DNA of 64,000 nt, from NCBI RefSeq assembly GCF_947623445.1, contig NC_135242.1, forward strand, positions 18,104,001-18,168,000, in the 5' to 3' direction. Below are positions 15,120 to 28,900 of this stretch, piece after piece. Source of the DNA: Clavelina lepadiformis. Taxonomy: Eukaryota > Chordata > Ascidiacea > Aplousobranchia > Clavelinidae. Position numbers and translations under genes: made by a program. Each line of letters opens with the position of its first letter. The first letter of the stretch is position 1. The notes beneath the pieces were generated by a model. It worked only from the letters and a program-made list of their open reading frames with translations, ran no database searches and was not told the origin of the DNA.

Positions 15120-15851
15120 CAGGGGTGGGCAAACTACGGCCCGCGGGCCGCATGCGGCCCGCCGGCACTTGCAGAAACTCCTACTCATCACTTATTGTTT
15201 TAATTTAAACAGGTTACATGACAAAATAATGAAATATTATTCCCTTTACGAGTGTGTTTTTCTCTTAACTTTCAGTGCGTAAACACACACACCAAATTCG
15301 CGCATGTATTGCAACATGCTCTCAGCAACTAACCGTACACTTCTCACGCATTGTTTGATTCCATTGTTTGATCATAAAATACAAATACGGTAGCGGCTAC
15401 CGTAGGCCTACCAGTACTTCTACTTTCCTCCAAATAGCTTTTCATTGTTATTTGAGACGCACAGTTTAATGTTTTCTACTTCGACAGGATTTTTGTTAAA
15501 AACTAAAAGATTTATATTTTTACTCTGTTAAAATAATGAGTGCTGTTAAGAAGCGAAAGATTGAAGACGAAAGTCGTGTTTTCAATAAGGAATGGACTGT
15601 TAAATACTATTTTATTTACAGAAGATTGTGAAAAACTGTGAACAGTTGCACAAGTCTCATTAACTTTTGTGATGATGAATGCATAGCTTTAAACGTAACT
15701 GAGTGTGAAATACAAAAATTGTGTTTAATATGAATATGCGTTTATTTACACACCGGGTAAATTTTCCTACTTTTTAATGAGAGTGTGCGCCCCCCCGGCT
15801 CAAACATTTTTTGAAATGTGGCCCTCAGTACAAAAAGTTTGCCCACCCCTG
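15120..15851 (+). mobile_element. hAT transposon, internally deleted, unit B only
   Basis: The 732-bp element begins CAGGGGTGGGCAAAC and ends GTTTGCCCACCCCTG, flanked by the 8-bp duplication GACTATAC (15112-15119, 15852-15859). Unit A shows the empty site GTAGACTATACCATTATG near 6670. It contains the start of a transposase-like frame. The CG-rich subterminal region near 15140 (GGCCCGCGGGCC) is palindromic. Confidence 0.93.
15536..15634 (+). pseudogene. hAT transposase N-terminal remnant
   Basis: A 32-codon frame begins MSAVKKRKIEDESRVFNKEW and runs to a TGA. Basic residues followed by an FN-EW-KY block resemble the start of hAT transposases and of vertebrate proteins derived from them (ZBED5 / GTF2IRD2 group). 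The remainder of a transposase of some 600 residues is absent, so this is a relic and the element is non-autonomous. Confidence 0.6.
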
Positions 15852-16429
15852 GACTATACCATTATGCGCATCAAATACTTCAGGGAATAAGTAACTGATT
15901 TTTCTAATCGTTACCGTCATGAACTACTTTGGTTATAATCAATTTCCTAAGGGTTTCCTTAGACTTAGAGAACAATCAAAGCTTCAGGTTTGCCAAACGA
16001 AAACCGGGTGTGAGTGGTACGAAAACTAATGTAATATATAGATTAACCTTAATAATGCAGAATTGTATTGCTTTGTCATAAAATCCGCAATTTATGATAA
16101 AAATATACAACTAGGTACTATAATTCCATTGCGTTTAACATATGGCAGATAATTGAGAATAACTATACTATATGGTTGGGAAAACATTAAACTAATTCCA
16201 TTCTTGCTGATCGATTGAACTTAAGTATTCTAACGAACTTAACTTGTAGAGATATAATGTTATATATGTAACATAGGGTTTCCTTCGTGTACAATATGCC
16301 GGTGTATCTCTACATTTTTGTGTGATTCAGTGTTGTTTCGCTTTGCCAAACCAAGCGTGGTATCCATTTTGCTTTGCTTCAGGCGCACGCGCAGCGTTTT
16401 GAAATCTAAATCTCTACGGATTGCTTTAA

Positions 16430-16475
16430 CCAATGAGAAACGTGCATGGTGACGCAATGCATCCTAGTATATAAA
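16430..16475 (+). promoter_or_regulatory. Alpha-tubulin B promoter: CCAAT and TATA boxes
   Basis: CCAAT at 16430-16434 and TATATAAA at 16468-16475 keep the spacing to each other and to the ATG seen in copy A. The hAT insertion ends 579 bp upstream of the CCAAT box, so the core promoter is untouched. Confidence 0.7.
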
Positions 16476-16600
16476 CGCCCTGCAGCATTTTACGCGCCAT
16501 CTTTGAGCTGGTTTGAACGCTTCGTAAGGTTGGTGTTTGTAACCGCTTTGGCAATTTTTGTTTTCTGTATTTTCTGTTATCTGGGATATTTCAAATTACA

Positions 16601-19221
<2,621 letters not shown>

Positions 19222-19671
19222 TCTTTGATTCTATTTCCTGCAAGCTATCTCAATTTACATAAGCGCATCTTTGAAATTATTCGACTTTAACATTCTGGAG
19301 TTTTAACTTCCGACTTAATTCCGCTGTGCTTATAAAAAAAATTCTGTTTTAAAGGCACCCCGTTGTGTTTATTACGTACATTTATAAGGTTAGGGTTTCT
19401 ATCACTTCTAATCTTGATTTTTCAACGTTCTATGAGGTAGTTAATAAATTAAGCAAGCGAAACTTACTGTTTCTCAAACAGAAATAACTTTTAACAACTC
19501 ACGAAAACTCAAACATTGAAAAAAGTTGAGGCAATTGGCAACAGAAAAGCATATATGATACAAAAGAATTACGCTAGGTGTTTTATAATTATACTTACAT
19601 GCTAACATTAACTTCGCAAATACTTTATCTTACAAAACATGTAAATATTGGAACCAAATTCAAAAGTGTCA

Positions 19672-20649
19672 TCAAACTTGCAGTTCGTTAGAATTACTGT
19701 TTGAGGGATTTACGTTTTGTTGCAATCGTCCGGCCTGCGTTGTTCCCAGTTTCATGCAGACGATTAATTTCTCCCTCCAGTCAGTAAACAACAAAATGAT
19801 GCAGAAAATGTTTAGGAGGATGTTTCCATCAGAGACTAGACGTGGTACAAGGTTCCTGTCCGTCACAAGCGTTACATTTACAACAACATACAGTACATCG
19901 CTGATTACACAAATCAGAGCTATCACAAAAGCCCTGCGAATCAGTCTGACAATGTTGTCGGTTCTTCGGCTGGCACCGTTGACCGCATGCCGCTTTTCTA
20001 ACATAGAACGATGGACCATCAAGGGGTGTAGAAATAGCGCCAGCAAAATAATATGAAAGCAAAACGTTACAATTGCAAACATTGTCCAATGAGTCGCTTC
20101 GGTGACGATGCTCTGTTTAATCTTGCAACCCTTAATACTCTTCTCAAACCACTGCGTTGTGTTATATAGTATCGGGTTGATAAAAGCAACAATCAACACC
20201 AAACATAGAAAATAGGCACTTAAAAATCTTGTACAACGGTTGGTGAGGTGCTGGGTACTGGGGCTTGTGTAGAAAGTTCTTTGTCGCAACCAAAGGAATG
20301 TGTAAACCAAAACAAAAGTTAATTTGGTTAAGGTGTAATCGATTTTCATGACGACATTGCAATAATCAAGGCTTTCAGTAAGGATCAATTGATTCAAAAT
20401 TACGTGGGACATAAAAGTCAAAAAAGCCAGCAAACAAGCGCATATGGCAGTCAACCTCATCAAGCTATTGAGATGCTCTTCCCCAATCAAGTGTTGATCG
20501 TTGTAGTTATTTCTGGCTCGTTTAATTTTGCACTCAAATGTTAGCAGCGCTCCTAACAGGTAAGTGGCTATAATGGTTGAGGTAATTGCAGTCGCGGATA
20601 GCGTTTTCAGTCTCTCAACAAACAAAGCAGTTTCTTCTTGTGAAAGCAT
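19672..20649 (-). CDS. Putative seven-transmembrane protein, copy B
   Basis: A single-exon frame of 325 residues with about seven hydrophobic segments (near residues 18-38, 66-88, 107-122, 142-162, 192-212, 236-258 and 273-290). The loop after segment 3 is basic (LWLRQRTFY), and the tail is polar, ending PSNSNSNELQV. This layout suggests a GPCR-like receptor, but I see no DRY, CWxP or NPxxY motif and cannot assign a family. The N-terminus is short, has no signal peptide, and begins MLSQEETALF. The gene converges with alpha-tubulin B, 450 bp apart. The equivalent gene in unit A is inactivated, so this is the only working copy in the window. Confidence 0.75.
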   Translation of the reverse strand: MLSQEETALFVERLKTLSATAITSTIIATYLLGALLTFECKIKRARNNYNDQHLIGEEHLNSLMRLTAICACLLAFLTFMSHVILNQLILTESLDYCNVVMKIDYTLTKLTFVLVYTFLWLRQRTFYTSPSTQHLTNRCTRFLSAYFLCLVLIVAFINPILYNTTQWFEKSIKGCKIKQSIVTEATHWTMFAIVTFCFHIILLALFLHPLMVHRSMLEKRHAVNGASRRTDNIVRLIRRAFVIALICVISDVLYVVVNVTLVTDRNLVPRLVSDGNILLNIFCIILLFTDWREKLIVCMKLGTTQAGRLQQNVNPSNSNSNELQV

Positions 20650-20993
20650 TGTCCTTTGTGTGACTTTTGCCGTTATAGGCTACTTGTTTCTGTTTGATTA
20701 AATTTCAAAGCAACTGCTGTGTTACTATGCCTTTGATAAATAATTATCAACGATATCTTAGACTTAAACTTTCTTCAGAGACTTCTATAAATGTATAATG
20801 TTAATAAGTTATTCAAACAAAAAGTTTGTTTTTCTTTACGACGTGTTTACTTCGTAACACGTTTTTGCATATAAGATAGAATAGTTTACAATAAGTTATA
20901 GGTGTATATGCAACATGCCGATATGCATATGAGTATTCACACCCAAAATGTTTTTCGTTAGATGTTTAAACCAAACTAATACAAGAGCGACTT

Positions 20994-22875
20994 ACCTAAA
21001 TGTGCAAAACTTGGGAAAATATCTGGCCGTTTAAGTAAGACTATTGGATATTTTTCTCGATTACCTTAATTGTGTGGAGCGAAAAATACGAATCTATTAG
21101 TTATAAAACAAAAGAGAGCGACGTGAGACCGACAGAATATTTCTAACCAATAAAAGTTTGAACTTGCATCGTTATTTTATAGCAAGCTTCTGATCTTGAG
21201 TATGTAAACTTGTGTACATTGGGCAAGCTCTGACCTATGCTCTCTTAATATTTCATTTATATTTATTTAATGCTATTTGATGCGATAGTCTCCAGGAAGT
21301 GATTACGTCATGTTTTTAGCATTGAAAAGGAAGTTTGTTAAAGCATAGAGGGAAGCGGTGCCTCCATAGCCGTGATAATATTTGATTGGGAGCGTAAAAA
21401 TTGTTAGATAATTAATCTTTACGCTTGTCGTGACCGCACTAAGCCGGATATTCTTACCTCATAACTGCGTTTACTCATTTCAAACTCAAATAGTGTTCTA
21501 ATATAATTGCTGCTTGCATTTAGTGTAACACACTGGGTAATGATCATCAATTAAAAGCTAATTAAGTAATATCATCAGCAAAACTGAAGTCCCTGCCACG
21601 ATCTATATCTCTACGTCTTCAATTATTTTTAAAAATGCAAGTGTTGATTAGGCCTATATACCTATGTTTTGTGTTCACCAACTTTTATGGCTACAAAGGC
21701 AAGTTTTTTCAAAAGTTTTTGTAAAACTAAAGTTCAAGCTATCATGACAAATGTTGACTCACTTTGAACTCATACGCCACAGACAACGCCATGTTGCAGG
21801 ACTTTTTAAACAGTGTCTGTGTTTCTTCTTTTAAATCAAGCCGTTTTAGCAAAGTAAACAATATTTCGCGAGACATGGGTGGTATAATGAATGAATTCTA
21901 GGGAAAATTTCATTTCCATAACTAAAAGTGCCCGGCAACTTTGTTCATTGCAGAATTGAACTTGTAAAGACCACGACAGTATAAGTAAACCGACTTTAGA
22001 CGGACGGAAAAGGAGTGAGCCGACTGCCTACTGCCGATAGTTTTCAAGTCGGTGACGTCATCATGACATAAAATATTCATCACCCTCTGGAAAATATTCT
22101 GACATCGCTTTTGGGCTCACATATAAGTTATTTAAATAATCTATATATTAATTCTTATGGCATTCGGATGGGTTTCCATCTACTTTACAATGAAGCACTC
22201 GTAAAATAGATTTAGACAAAATTTAGTTAGTAATTGCAATTGATTTAGATAAAAATCTTATTAATAAACATCTACAGGTCCCTAGAAAATTTTTGCTAAC
22301 GTAGGTAGTTCTAAACACTACACGAACGTCATCTCTGCCTCCTACTTAAAGTTTAACTTCAAGTAAGCCTACAAATTTTTGAAGAGGTCATTTTACAAAA
22401 CTTTAAATTTTCTCCGTGAGAAGAAATGCTGCTATACCTTTGGATACGACTGATAGGATTTAATGAAACAATCTCTCAGATATAGTCTCATTCACGATAT
22501 AAACTTTCAAAATGGTAAATAAGATCATGGCTATCTTCCTGGCCATAGTGGCTATCTAATAATTATTTTGTCGTTTATCTGGAGGGTATCATGTAATTGC
22601 CTCCAACCCACTTAAAAGAAAACTAAAAGAAGGAATGTTTTAACACGTAAATGGCTCCATGTTACATGATTACTACTGCCAATTAGAAATAATTATTGAT
22701 AGCAAAAAGAATGTAACGTAACACCAACATATCACTGTGTATTTAATATGACGGGAAAGTTTTGTTATACAAACAAAATCTCAGAGAAACAAAAACTTAA
22801 TGTTTTGTATAAAAGTGTGGTAACATCTTTGGAGCATTTGTGCAACTTGCAACGAGTTCAACTGAAAATTGCATT
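20994..22875. other. Intergenic region without recognised genes
   Basis: AT-rich sequence between the end of the duplication and the CIDE gene. No convincing exon, RNA gene or transposon end was found. Confidence 0.5.
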
Positions 22876-23601
22876 TCAGCAAGTTTTTCGTTTAAGAAAT
22901 TCACCAGTCTCAAACATTAGCTTTCCCACATAGGTAAGAACCACGGCTGTCCATTTCACTGCATACTGCACCACTTGCTTCACTCCTTTTAGGCGCAGTT
23001 CATAAGATACAGTCATACCAGACTCTCCTGCTGTAGCTGCGTGTAACCGTAAGGTACCAGCTTCGTCTGGACTTTCCCGAAAAACGTCAAGTGTAAGACG
23101 GGCCATTTCGCCGTGAGGTGTCGGTACAAAGTAACGGTAATTGTTGTCTATTTTGGACTCGTTTTTACATTTTCTCCTTACCATTATTCTTCCATCGTTT
23201 TGTTCGCTTATTGTTGTTGCCTGGTGATTTTCTAAGATCGCGATTGTTTGTTCATTAAATTTCCATTCCTGCCCCGGCAGTAAAAGCATTAAGTCTTCGT
23301 CGTCTGCGATGTGTTTAAGATACTCGTCGTCCATTATGGCGGTGCCATCGTTTATTTGTGTTACAAATAGATTTATCGTCTCAACCGTCTTTCCTTGTTT
23401 GTATCGATCCGTATTTTCCCAGGCTTTCCGCTTCAAATCTTCCAGTGACTTTGCACAGATGCCGTAGGGTTTTGGTACACCATTACACTTCTCACTTTCC
23501 GACAGTATCCAAACCTTGTACGGTCGTAGAGGCTGCTCTCTCGAGAAGCTGTTAACCACGCTCGCAGTAGACCACCCGCCCAGTAAATTAGGGACATGCA
23601 T
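22876..23601 (-). CDS. CIDE: CIDE family protein (CIDE-N plus CIDE-C), intronless
   Basis: The 241-residue frame starts at the first ATG after two in-frame stops (TAATAA). Residues about 26-113 form a CIDE-N domain (RPYKVWILSE, LEDLKRKAWE, INDGTAIMDDEYL, LMLLLPGQEW), the protein-interaction fold shared with DFF40/DFF45. Residues about 164-240 match the CIDE-C region (ARLTLDVF, VSYELRLKGVK, AVKWTAVVLTYVGKLM), which in CIDEA/B/C carries lipid-droplet targeting and fusion activity. The length is close to vertebrate CIDEs (about 220-240). Because both domains are present, this is a CIDE rather than a DFF subunit. A role at lipid droplets is inferred from the family. The single-exon structure could reflect retroposition or intron loss. 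Confidence 0.85.
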   Translation of the reverse strand: MHVPNLLGGWSTASVVNSFSREQPLRPYKVWILSESEKCNGVPKPYGICAKSLEDLKRKAWENTDRYKQGKTVETINLFVTQINDGTAIMDDEYLKHIADDEDLMLLLPGQEWKFNEQTIAILENHQATTISEQNDGRIMVRRKCKNESKIDNNYRYFVPTPHGEMARLTLDVFRESPDEAGTLRLHAATAGESGMTVSYELRLKGVKQVVQYAVKWTAVVLTYVGKLMFETGEFLKRKTC

Positions 23602-24027
23602 TTTTTATTAGCTGGATATAGCGAGATATCTTTGGTCCTAATATCTGGAACAACTTGACAGGTCAAATAAATAAACCGTATCGTCTACATTATCGGCCTT
23701 ACAAATTTACCACAGCTGCCCACAGCTATACGTGTAAGTCTTACTATCAATATTTCTCTTTCGACTTAAAGTTTTTACAACTTCACAACATAGTTTCTAT
23801 ATAACTCAATATCTAAAGCTGAGCGTTACTCAAGATAAAACTGTAGTCTAACTCTAAACGTCACTAATTTAAAGATTCTACTATCCACTCCGTTCAAGTC
23901 AAAGTATATGATACTTTGGCCAACCCAACAACATTCATTTAACATGTGAGACACATGCCTGACGTCATGTCATAAAGCATCTGACTTCTAAGTTTTTATA
24001 GCTTCCGGAAATTCCAGCGCGTACAGT

Positions 24028-24615
24028 ATGATAGGCTACGTTAAGAGTCGAAAAAAAATGATCAAAGTCCAGTCAAAGAATAACGTCACGTTACCAGCTT
24101 TGTGTGACGTAAGAGGTATATTTAAACAAGGGGCAAGTCTAGTTTTACTGGTTTACAACAATGTGCAACTTCAAACCGATGCCCTTAACTTTAAAGGTTA
24201 TGCGCGTGTACGACAGTACGTATTTTATGACATCGATTATGGTGCGGACCGTGTGTGCATGTTGGTTATGGCTTTTTGCAAGAACAAAGTCCATCTCGCC
24301 AAAAACTTTTGCGGTGGAAAAATAATAACTTTTGTGCGTGATTCAAGCGTGCTTTGCACAGAGATACGTTTCTCGAATTCAAAAAGGCCTATACAAGACG
24401 TATTAAACCTAACTTGCTTTAAATTGAGTGGAGAGATTTTGACTCAATGTGAGCTGCTGTATAATTACTACGTGTTTATGGTGTATCTTTACGAACACAA
24501 AAGCAATGGCTTAAGTTTCATCAAACCTATGTATCGACCTATTATATGTTTTGTTGTAAAAGTAAACACATACTGTGGCAACCTTAATTCCACAATGATT
24601 ACTTTAATATGCTAA
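24028..24615 (+). CDS. Unrecognised open frame, 195 codons
   Basis: Uninterrupted 588-bp frame from ATG to TAG-free end at TGC-TAA, upstream of and divergent from the CIDE gene by 0.4 kb. It starts MIGYVKSRKKMIKVQSKNN and is Cys- and aromatic-rich. No domain, signal peptide or clear membrane segment is recognised. The length is notable in AT-rich DNA, but composition does not clearly look coding. It may be chance, or an exon of an unknown gene. Confidence 0.2.
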   Translation: MIGYVKSRKKMIKVQSKNNVTLPALCDVRGIFKQGASLVLLVYNNVQLQTDALNFKGYARVRQYVFYDIDYGADRVCMLVMAFCKNKVHLAKNFCGGKIITFVRDSSVLCTEIRFSNSKRPIQDVLNLTCFKLSGEILTQCELLYNYYVFMVYLYEHKSNGLSFIKPMYRPIICFVVKVNTYCGNLNSTMITLIC

Positions 24616-25563
24616 CTATTCAAGCATTTCAGGACATCTGGCAGTGGAAGAGAACAGAATAACAGTATCAGCGAAATAAGTTGAAAATGCCTTGACTAAT
24701 TCTATCAAAGTTCTTGTATTTTTTCCATCATAACTTTGATACGGTTTTGGTTTTATTCGCTATTTTTGGTAAGCATAATTTGTTACGGCACAGAATTTAA
24801 CCAAGAATCCTTTTAAATAGAAGTTGGTATGGTTGCCATAAACAAGATATTAAGTAAGTACAGTAAGACTCAGTGCTACAATCGATATTAATTTATCGGG
24901 TATTTCAGAATAAACAGTTTTCTTAATTTAAAGCTGTGCAATAATACTATATTGCCGCTTCTGCATATTCTATTTCTATGTCCTATGTTTTTAGATGTTC
25001 TAGACACCACAATGTTTTTGAACGATGTGGATGAACAGTAGTGTAGCCTATGGTCTGAAAAAAGATCACTCAAAGCGAACAACGTTTAAAAAGCAAAATT
25101 TATTACCAACAAGGTGCAATACTAATCTGCAATATTAATCTGCATGAATGACTCATAAACAACAGCACCTCTTGTTTTTAAAAACTGCTAACTGTTGTCT
25201 CTAACTATACCCAAGAACCCTATGAGCAGTTAAGGGAAGTCACAATATAAGCAATGGTGGTAAACAGTCCTATGTATTGGTCATTTGCTGCAGAAACAAT
25301 TAAATTTTAAAGAGACAAAAATGAATTACCTCAATCTGCCAATGGGTTACTTAGTTCGTATTACTTTGTTCATTTATCTTACACTGAACGAACAGTCCTT
25401 AAGGCTTAAGCAACCTTTCAAACAGACATGTTTAATTAGGATTCAAGCAGATATTGTACTTGCCGCGGAATTACTGGCACAAATAACTTTGCACTCACAA
25501 AGTAGATTATTTTAAGGTACATTAATTGAACAGGGTATAGGCGTTATCGCGTTTTGCACGAAC
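24616..25563. other. Gene-free stretch
   Basis: Nothing convincing seen. It contains only short frames in AT-rich sequence. Confidence 0.45.
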
Positions 25564-25786
25564 ACCGTATTTTTTCGATTAGAAGCCGCAACGAACGATG
25601 CTAAAATATAACTCTATTGAAGGTCACTCACACACATGAGTTTCTGCGATAGGATTAGCAACCCAGTAAAACAGTTCAGTCATCTGTTGATCTGATTAAA
25701 AAATAGAAGCCGCCTACGATTAAAAGCCTCGAAAATGATCAAAAATAAAAAATAGTAGCCGCGGCTTCTATTGGAAAAAATGCGGT
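25564..25786. mobile_element. Terminal-inverted-repeat element (MITE)
   Basis: The left end ACCGTATTTTTTCGATTAGA and the inverse of the right end, ACCGCATTTTTTCCAATAGA, match over about 26 bp with few differences. Internal copies of AGAAGCCGC recur at both sides. The interior is 170 bp with no frame. No certain target duplication was seen, so the superfamily is undecided. Confidence 0.6.
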
Positions 25787-25980
25787 ATGTTTCTTGTACA
25801 GTCTTTGTTATAGCATTTGCGTCTCTGACACTGATCAAATCGGCTACTGCGTGGAAAACTAAAGGATGTGTGCACGAGACAATTCAAGGTTTCGCAGCAG
25901 TGACAGAAGCAATACCAGGTATTTATACTTACAGTGAGTTAGCGATTGTGTGCAATGTGCTGAATCGTCAGGAACGCTAA
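25780..25980 (+). CDS. Possible small secreted protein, 66 codons
   Basis: The frame starts within the right end of the MITE (AAAATGCGG). Its first 24 residues look like a signal peptide (MRYVSCTVFVIAFASLTLIK, then SATA), followed by about 42 residues with two Cys. The sequence ACCAGGTATTT near 25916 could be a splice donor, so this may be a first exon. No homologue is recognised; it may be accidental. Confidence 0.2.
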   Translation: MRYVSCTVFVIAFASLTLIKSATAWKTKGCVHETIQGFAAVTEAIPGIYTYSELAIVCNVLNRQER

Positions 25981-28900
25981 ATCGATGATAAGGAAACAAG
26001 AAAAAGCGTTAATTACTCTTTTTTTACTTTGCCTTAACGCCATGTCAGTATATCCCGTTCCAGTTTATTGTCTTGTCGATACTGCGCTTTATATCGATTC
26101 CCTATGGCGCCTGGAAACGGTCGTAACAGGCCTTTGACATCGTAGCTTTGGGTACATTTCCCCGCTTAATTGGCCAGCTTTGTTTTACGGCTTGAAAAGA
26201 TTAGACGCAGCTAAGATACTACGCGCAGGTGCTAGGTTATTGTAAAATGATAGTCAAGTAAATACGCCGGAAGTTTTAACTAACATATGATACGTTTAAA
26301 CCAGTAGCTTGACTCCTTTTTATCGTGGGAAGATATATTTTTCACGTGACACCATAGTTGGTTTGTTGTTAACTTATACAAAATTGTTTGAAAGCCAAGA
26401 TGTGTTTGTGGTGAGTCGTTTTTTTCTGAATGACAAAGAATGTTGTCTAAATGTCTAAGCTATAAAGTATGTACGAAGCTTAAGTTCCATCTTATACTGA
26501 ATGTAGCTTCAACTTTAGTTAGATACATGTTAATTTATTCGTGCAAGAAGCAGCCTATAAAACGAATATCTTCCCACAGCATGTTTAGATTTGATCAAAA
26601 AAATTTGCAAAAAAAGCTAAGTAACCCAAACATTCGTTACCTGGTGAAATAAGTTTGGGTAAAAATAATTTAAAAAATGTACTTTCAATAGCATGCTAGT
26701 AAATCGTTCTACACCACACGTAATAAATTTTTCATATTTTGTCTTCCTCTATTGCCTGTCTATCAGTAACTAGTATTCCTAAATATGTAAATTTATCATT
26801 TGAGAATGCGTTGGATATACTGTGCTTCGTTATAAATTTCGGGATAATTTTCTTACCTAATATTAAGCCTTACGTAAAAAACAAATTTTACTTGCTGTAA
26901 CATGGTTTACGCTTATGCAATGGCGGTTAGGTTACGGCTTGGAAATTTTAAAGCTATGGTAATTGTTCACAGTACACAGATATGCTCACCAATACGCAAT
27001 AATTTTCTCAGTTCATGGTTTGGCAGACGCAGTAGCATCAAACAAGATAACTCAGTGTTAAGAAATAAGTCTCATTTTAGACAATTTTTCTAATACAATC
27101 CACGGCGTGTGATTGTCAATAATAAGGAAATAAGCCTCCAAATGTGGCGTCCACAAATGAAAAAAAACTCACCTGTGTTTTTTGTGCATTGCAATCATTA
27201 AAAGTTGCCCTAGAATGTAAACAATAGTTTAAAAAATTTAATTGATAAAAAAGTAGCCTAAAGTATGCCGTGTTTGTATTAAACAAGGTTGTGTCAGGCC
27301 GATGCCTTCATGGTATTTGCTGTTACTAAGCTTGTTTGCCTTTCTTTTAGGAAGATTTAGTCAATTAGTTTGCGTAAATTATTTATTGTTCTGTATATCT
27401 TGGTGCTCACGCAAAATGAAGACTATAGGCACGACGTAAGTGAGCACAAGCCAGCAGGTTAATTTCGGGCCTGATACCTTGAAGTGATTGAAGGTTCGAC
27501 CTCAGCCAGGAGTATTTTCATTTTGATAAGAGTTTTCTGACAGTAGATAACGTTACTCAAGTCAAGTTGTTTGCCATTTAAATTATTGACATTTCCTACT
27601 GCGATGTTTACCTGAATACTGTCTCGGTCATTGGTTTAGGGTAGGTCGCTAAAATAAAGCGTTTACCAGCAACAAAAGCGGTTAGTGAGTGCTCGCAAAG
27701 GTGAAGTTTAGCTCCTGTGTCGAATATGAACAAACACTCGACCTCGTTGACATCTCCGCTAGCTATTTCTTGTCTTTGTTGAGTTCTTTTCGTTGACAAT
27801 AAGATTTGGGTATAGTTTACAGCAATGCCGCTGTAAGTTTATAGGATAGCCCTAAGGGATCGACGTTAAATGTGTATACAAAATAGACCATTTGTCAAAA
27901 ACGATACATGGTCTGGTTCTCCTCAGTGACCAACGCAAAGTAGAGTAATAGTCTTCATAAAGAACCTGGTCTTCAACCTAGGCTAGGCTCTTGAAAAATG
28001 GACGTGGTCTTCATATTCACATTCTTCTGTTGTATAGTTAGCATCTTATACAGTACATATCTCTTTGACATGTTTTTAAGATTTCATTACCAAGGGTAGT
28101 TTAGAAGCTTTCATGCATGTTTAAAAATTCAGAAAACCCGGTCTGCTTATATTTTCAGACTTGGAGATATTGCTTGTAGTTAGCTAAGAAAAGAAGTTTT
28201 ACTTTGATAAAAAATTTTTTTAGATCGACATCAATAAAACATTCATCTGACTCATTCTTTTAATGGATTGAATGAAATGCGACTGGCTACTGTACGTCAA
28301 GGATGATGATTCATAAATCTACAGATCCGCAACCCGCAGTGTTTAAAGTAAATCACATTAGGTTTGCGGTAAAAAATCGCAGAAGTGATAGTCAAGACAG
28401 TCGTGCGGTTCTCTCAGTTGATTCTTCGCTCTTCCATGATTAGTACTTTTAGTTTGATATCAGCAGATTGCAGATTGTTTGTTGTTGAAACCCCTTACAG
28501 AATATTTACAAACATTAATAAATTTCCATTAAGTCGTCAGCGTATACAGTAGTAATTTAAAAATGCTATAAATGGAAATTTACTATAGGTGCGTTACCGT
28601 ATCGGTTGTACAGTGTGTGTTATATTGATGTAATACTGTTTTATTTTTTCAGTGACTATGACCGTATCAATTACATGTGTTGCATGGTAACGTTTCGTTG
28701 CATTGTAAAACAACTTTTAATGAGATTACTGCTATAATGCTTCCATTGTTAAAAGAAGCTGACTTCACTTAATATTTGAAGCTAAAGCCATTCTGTTTTC
28801 TTTGACAATATTCCAAACTGAGTCTTCAATACAGGATATCATATATCACGACCACCAGTCGGAAGGTCCAACAAAGCTTTAAAAAAATTGATACAAAGAA

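Noticed and set aside
27480-27500. GGTTCGACCTC, resembling a tRNA B box
   Set aside because: No A box at the right distance and no cloverleaf could be drawn.
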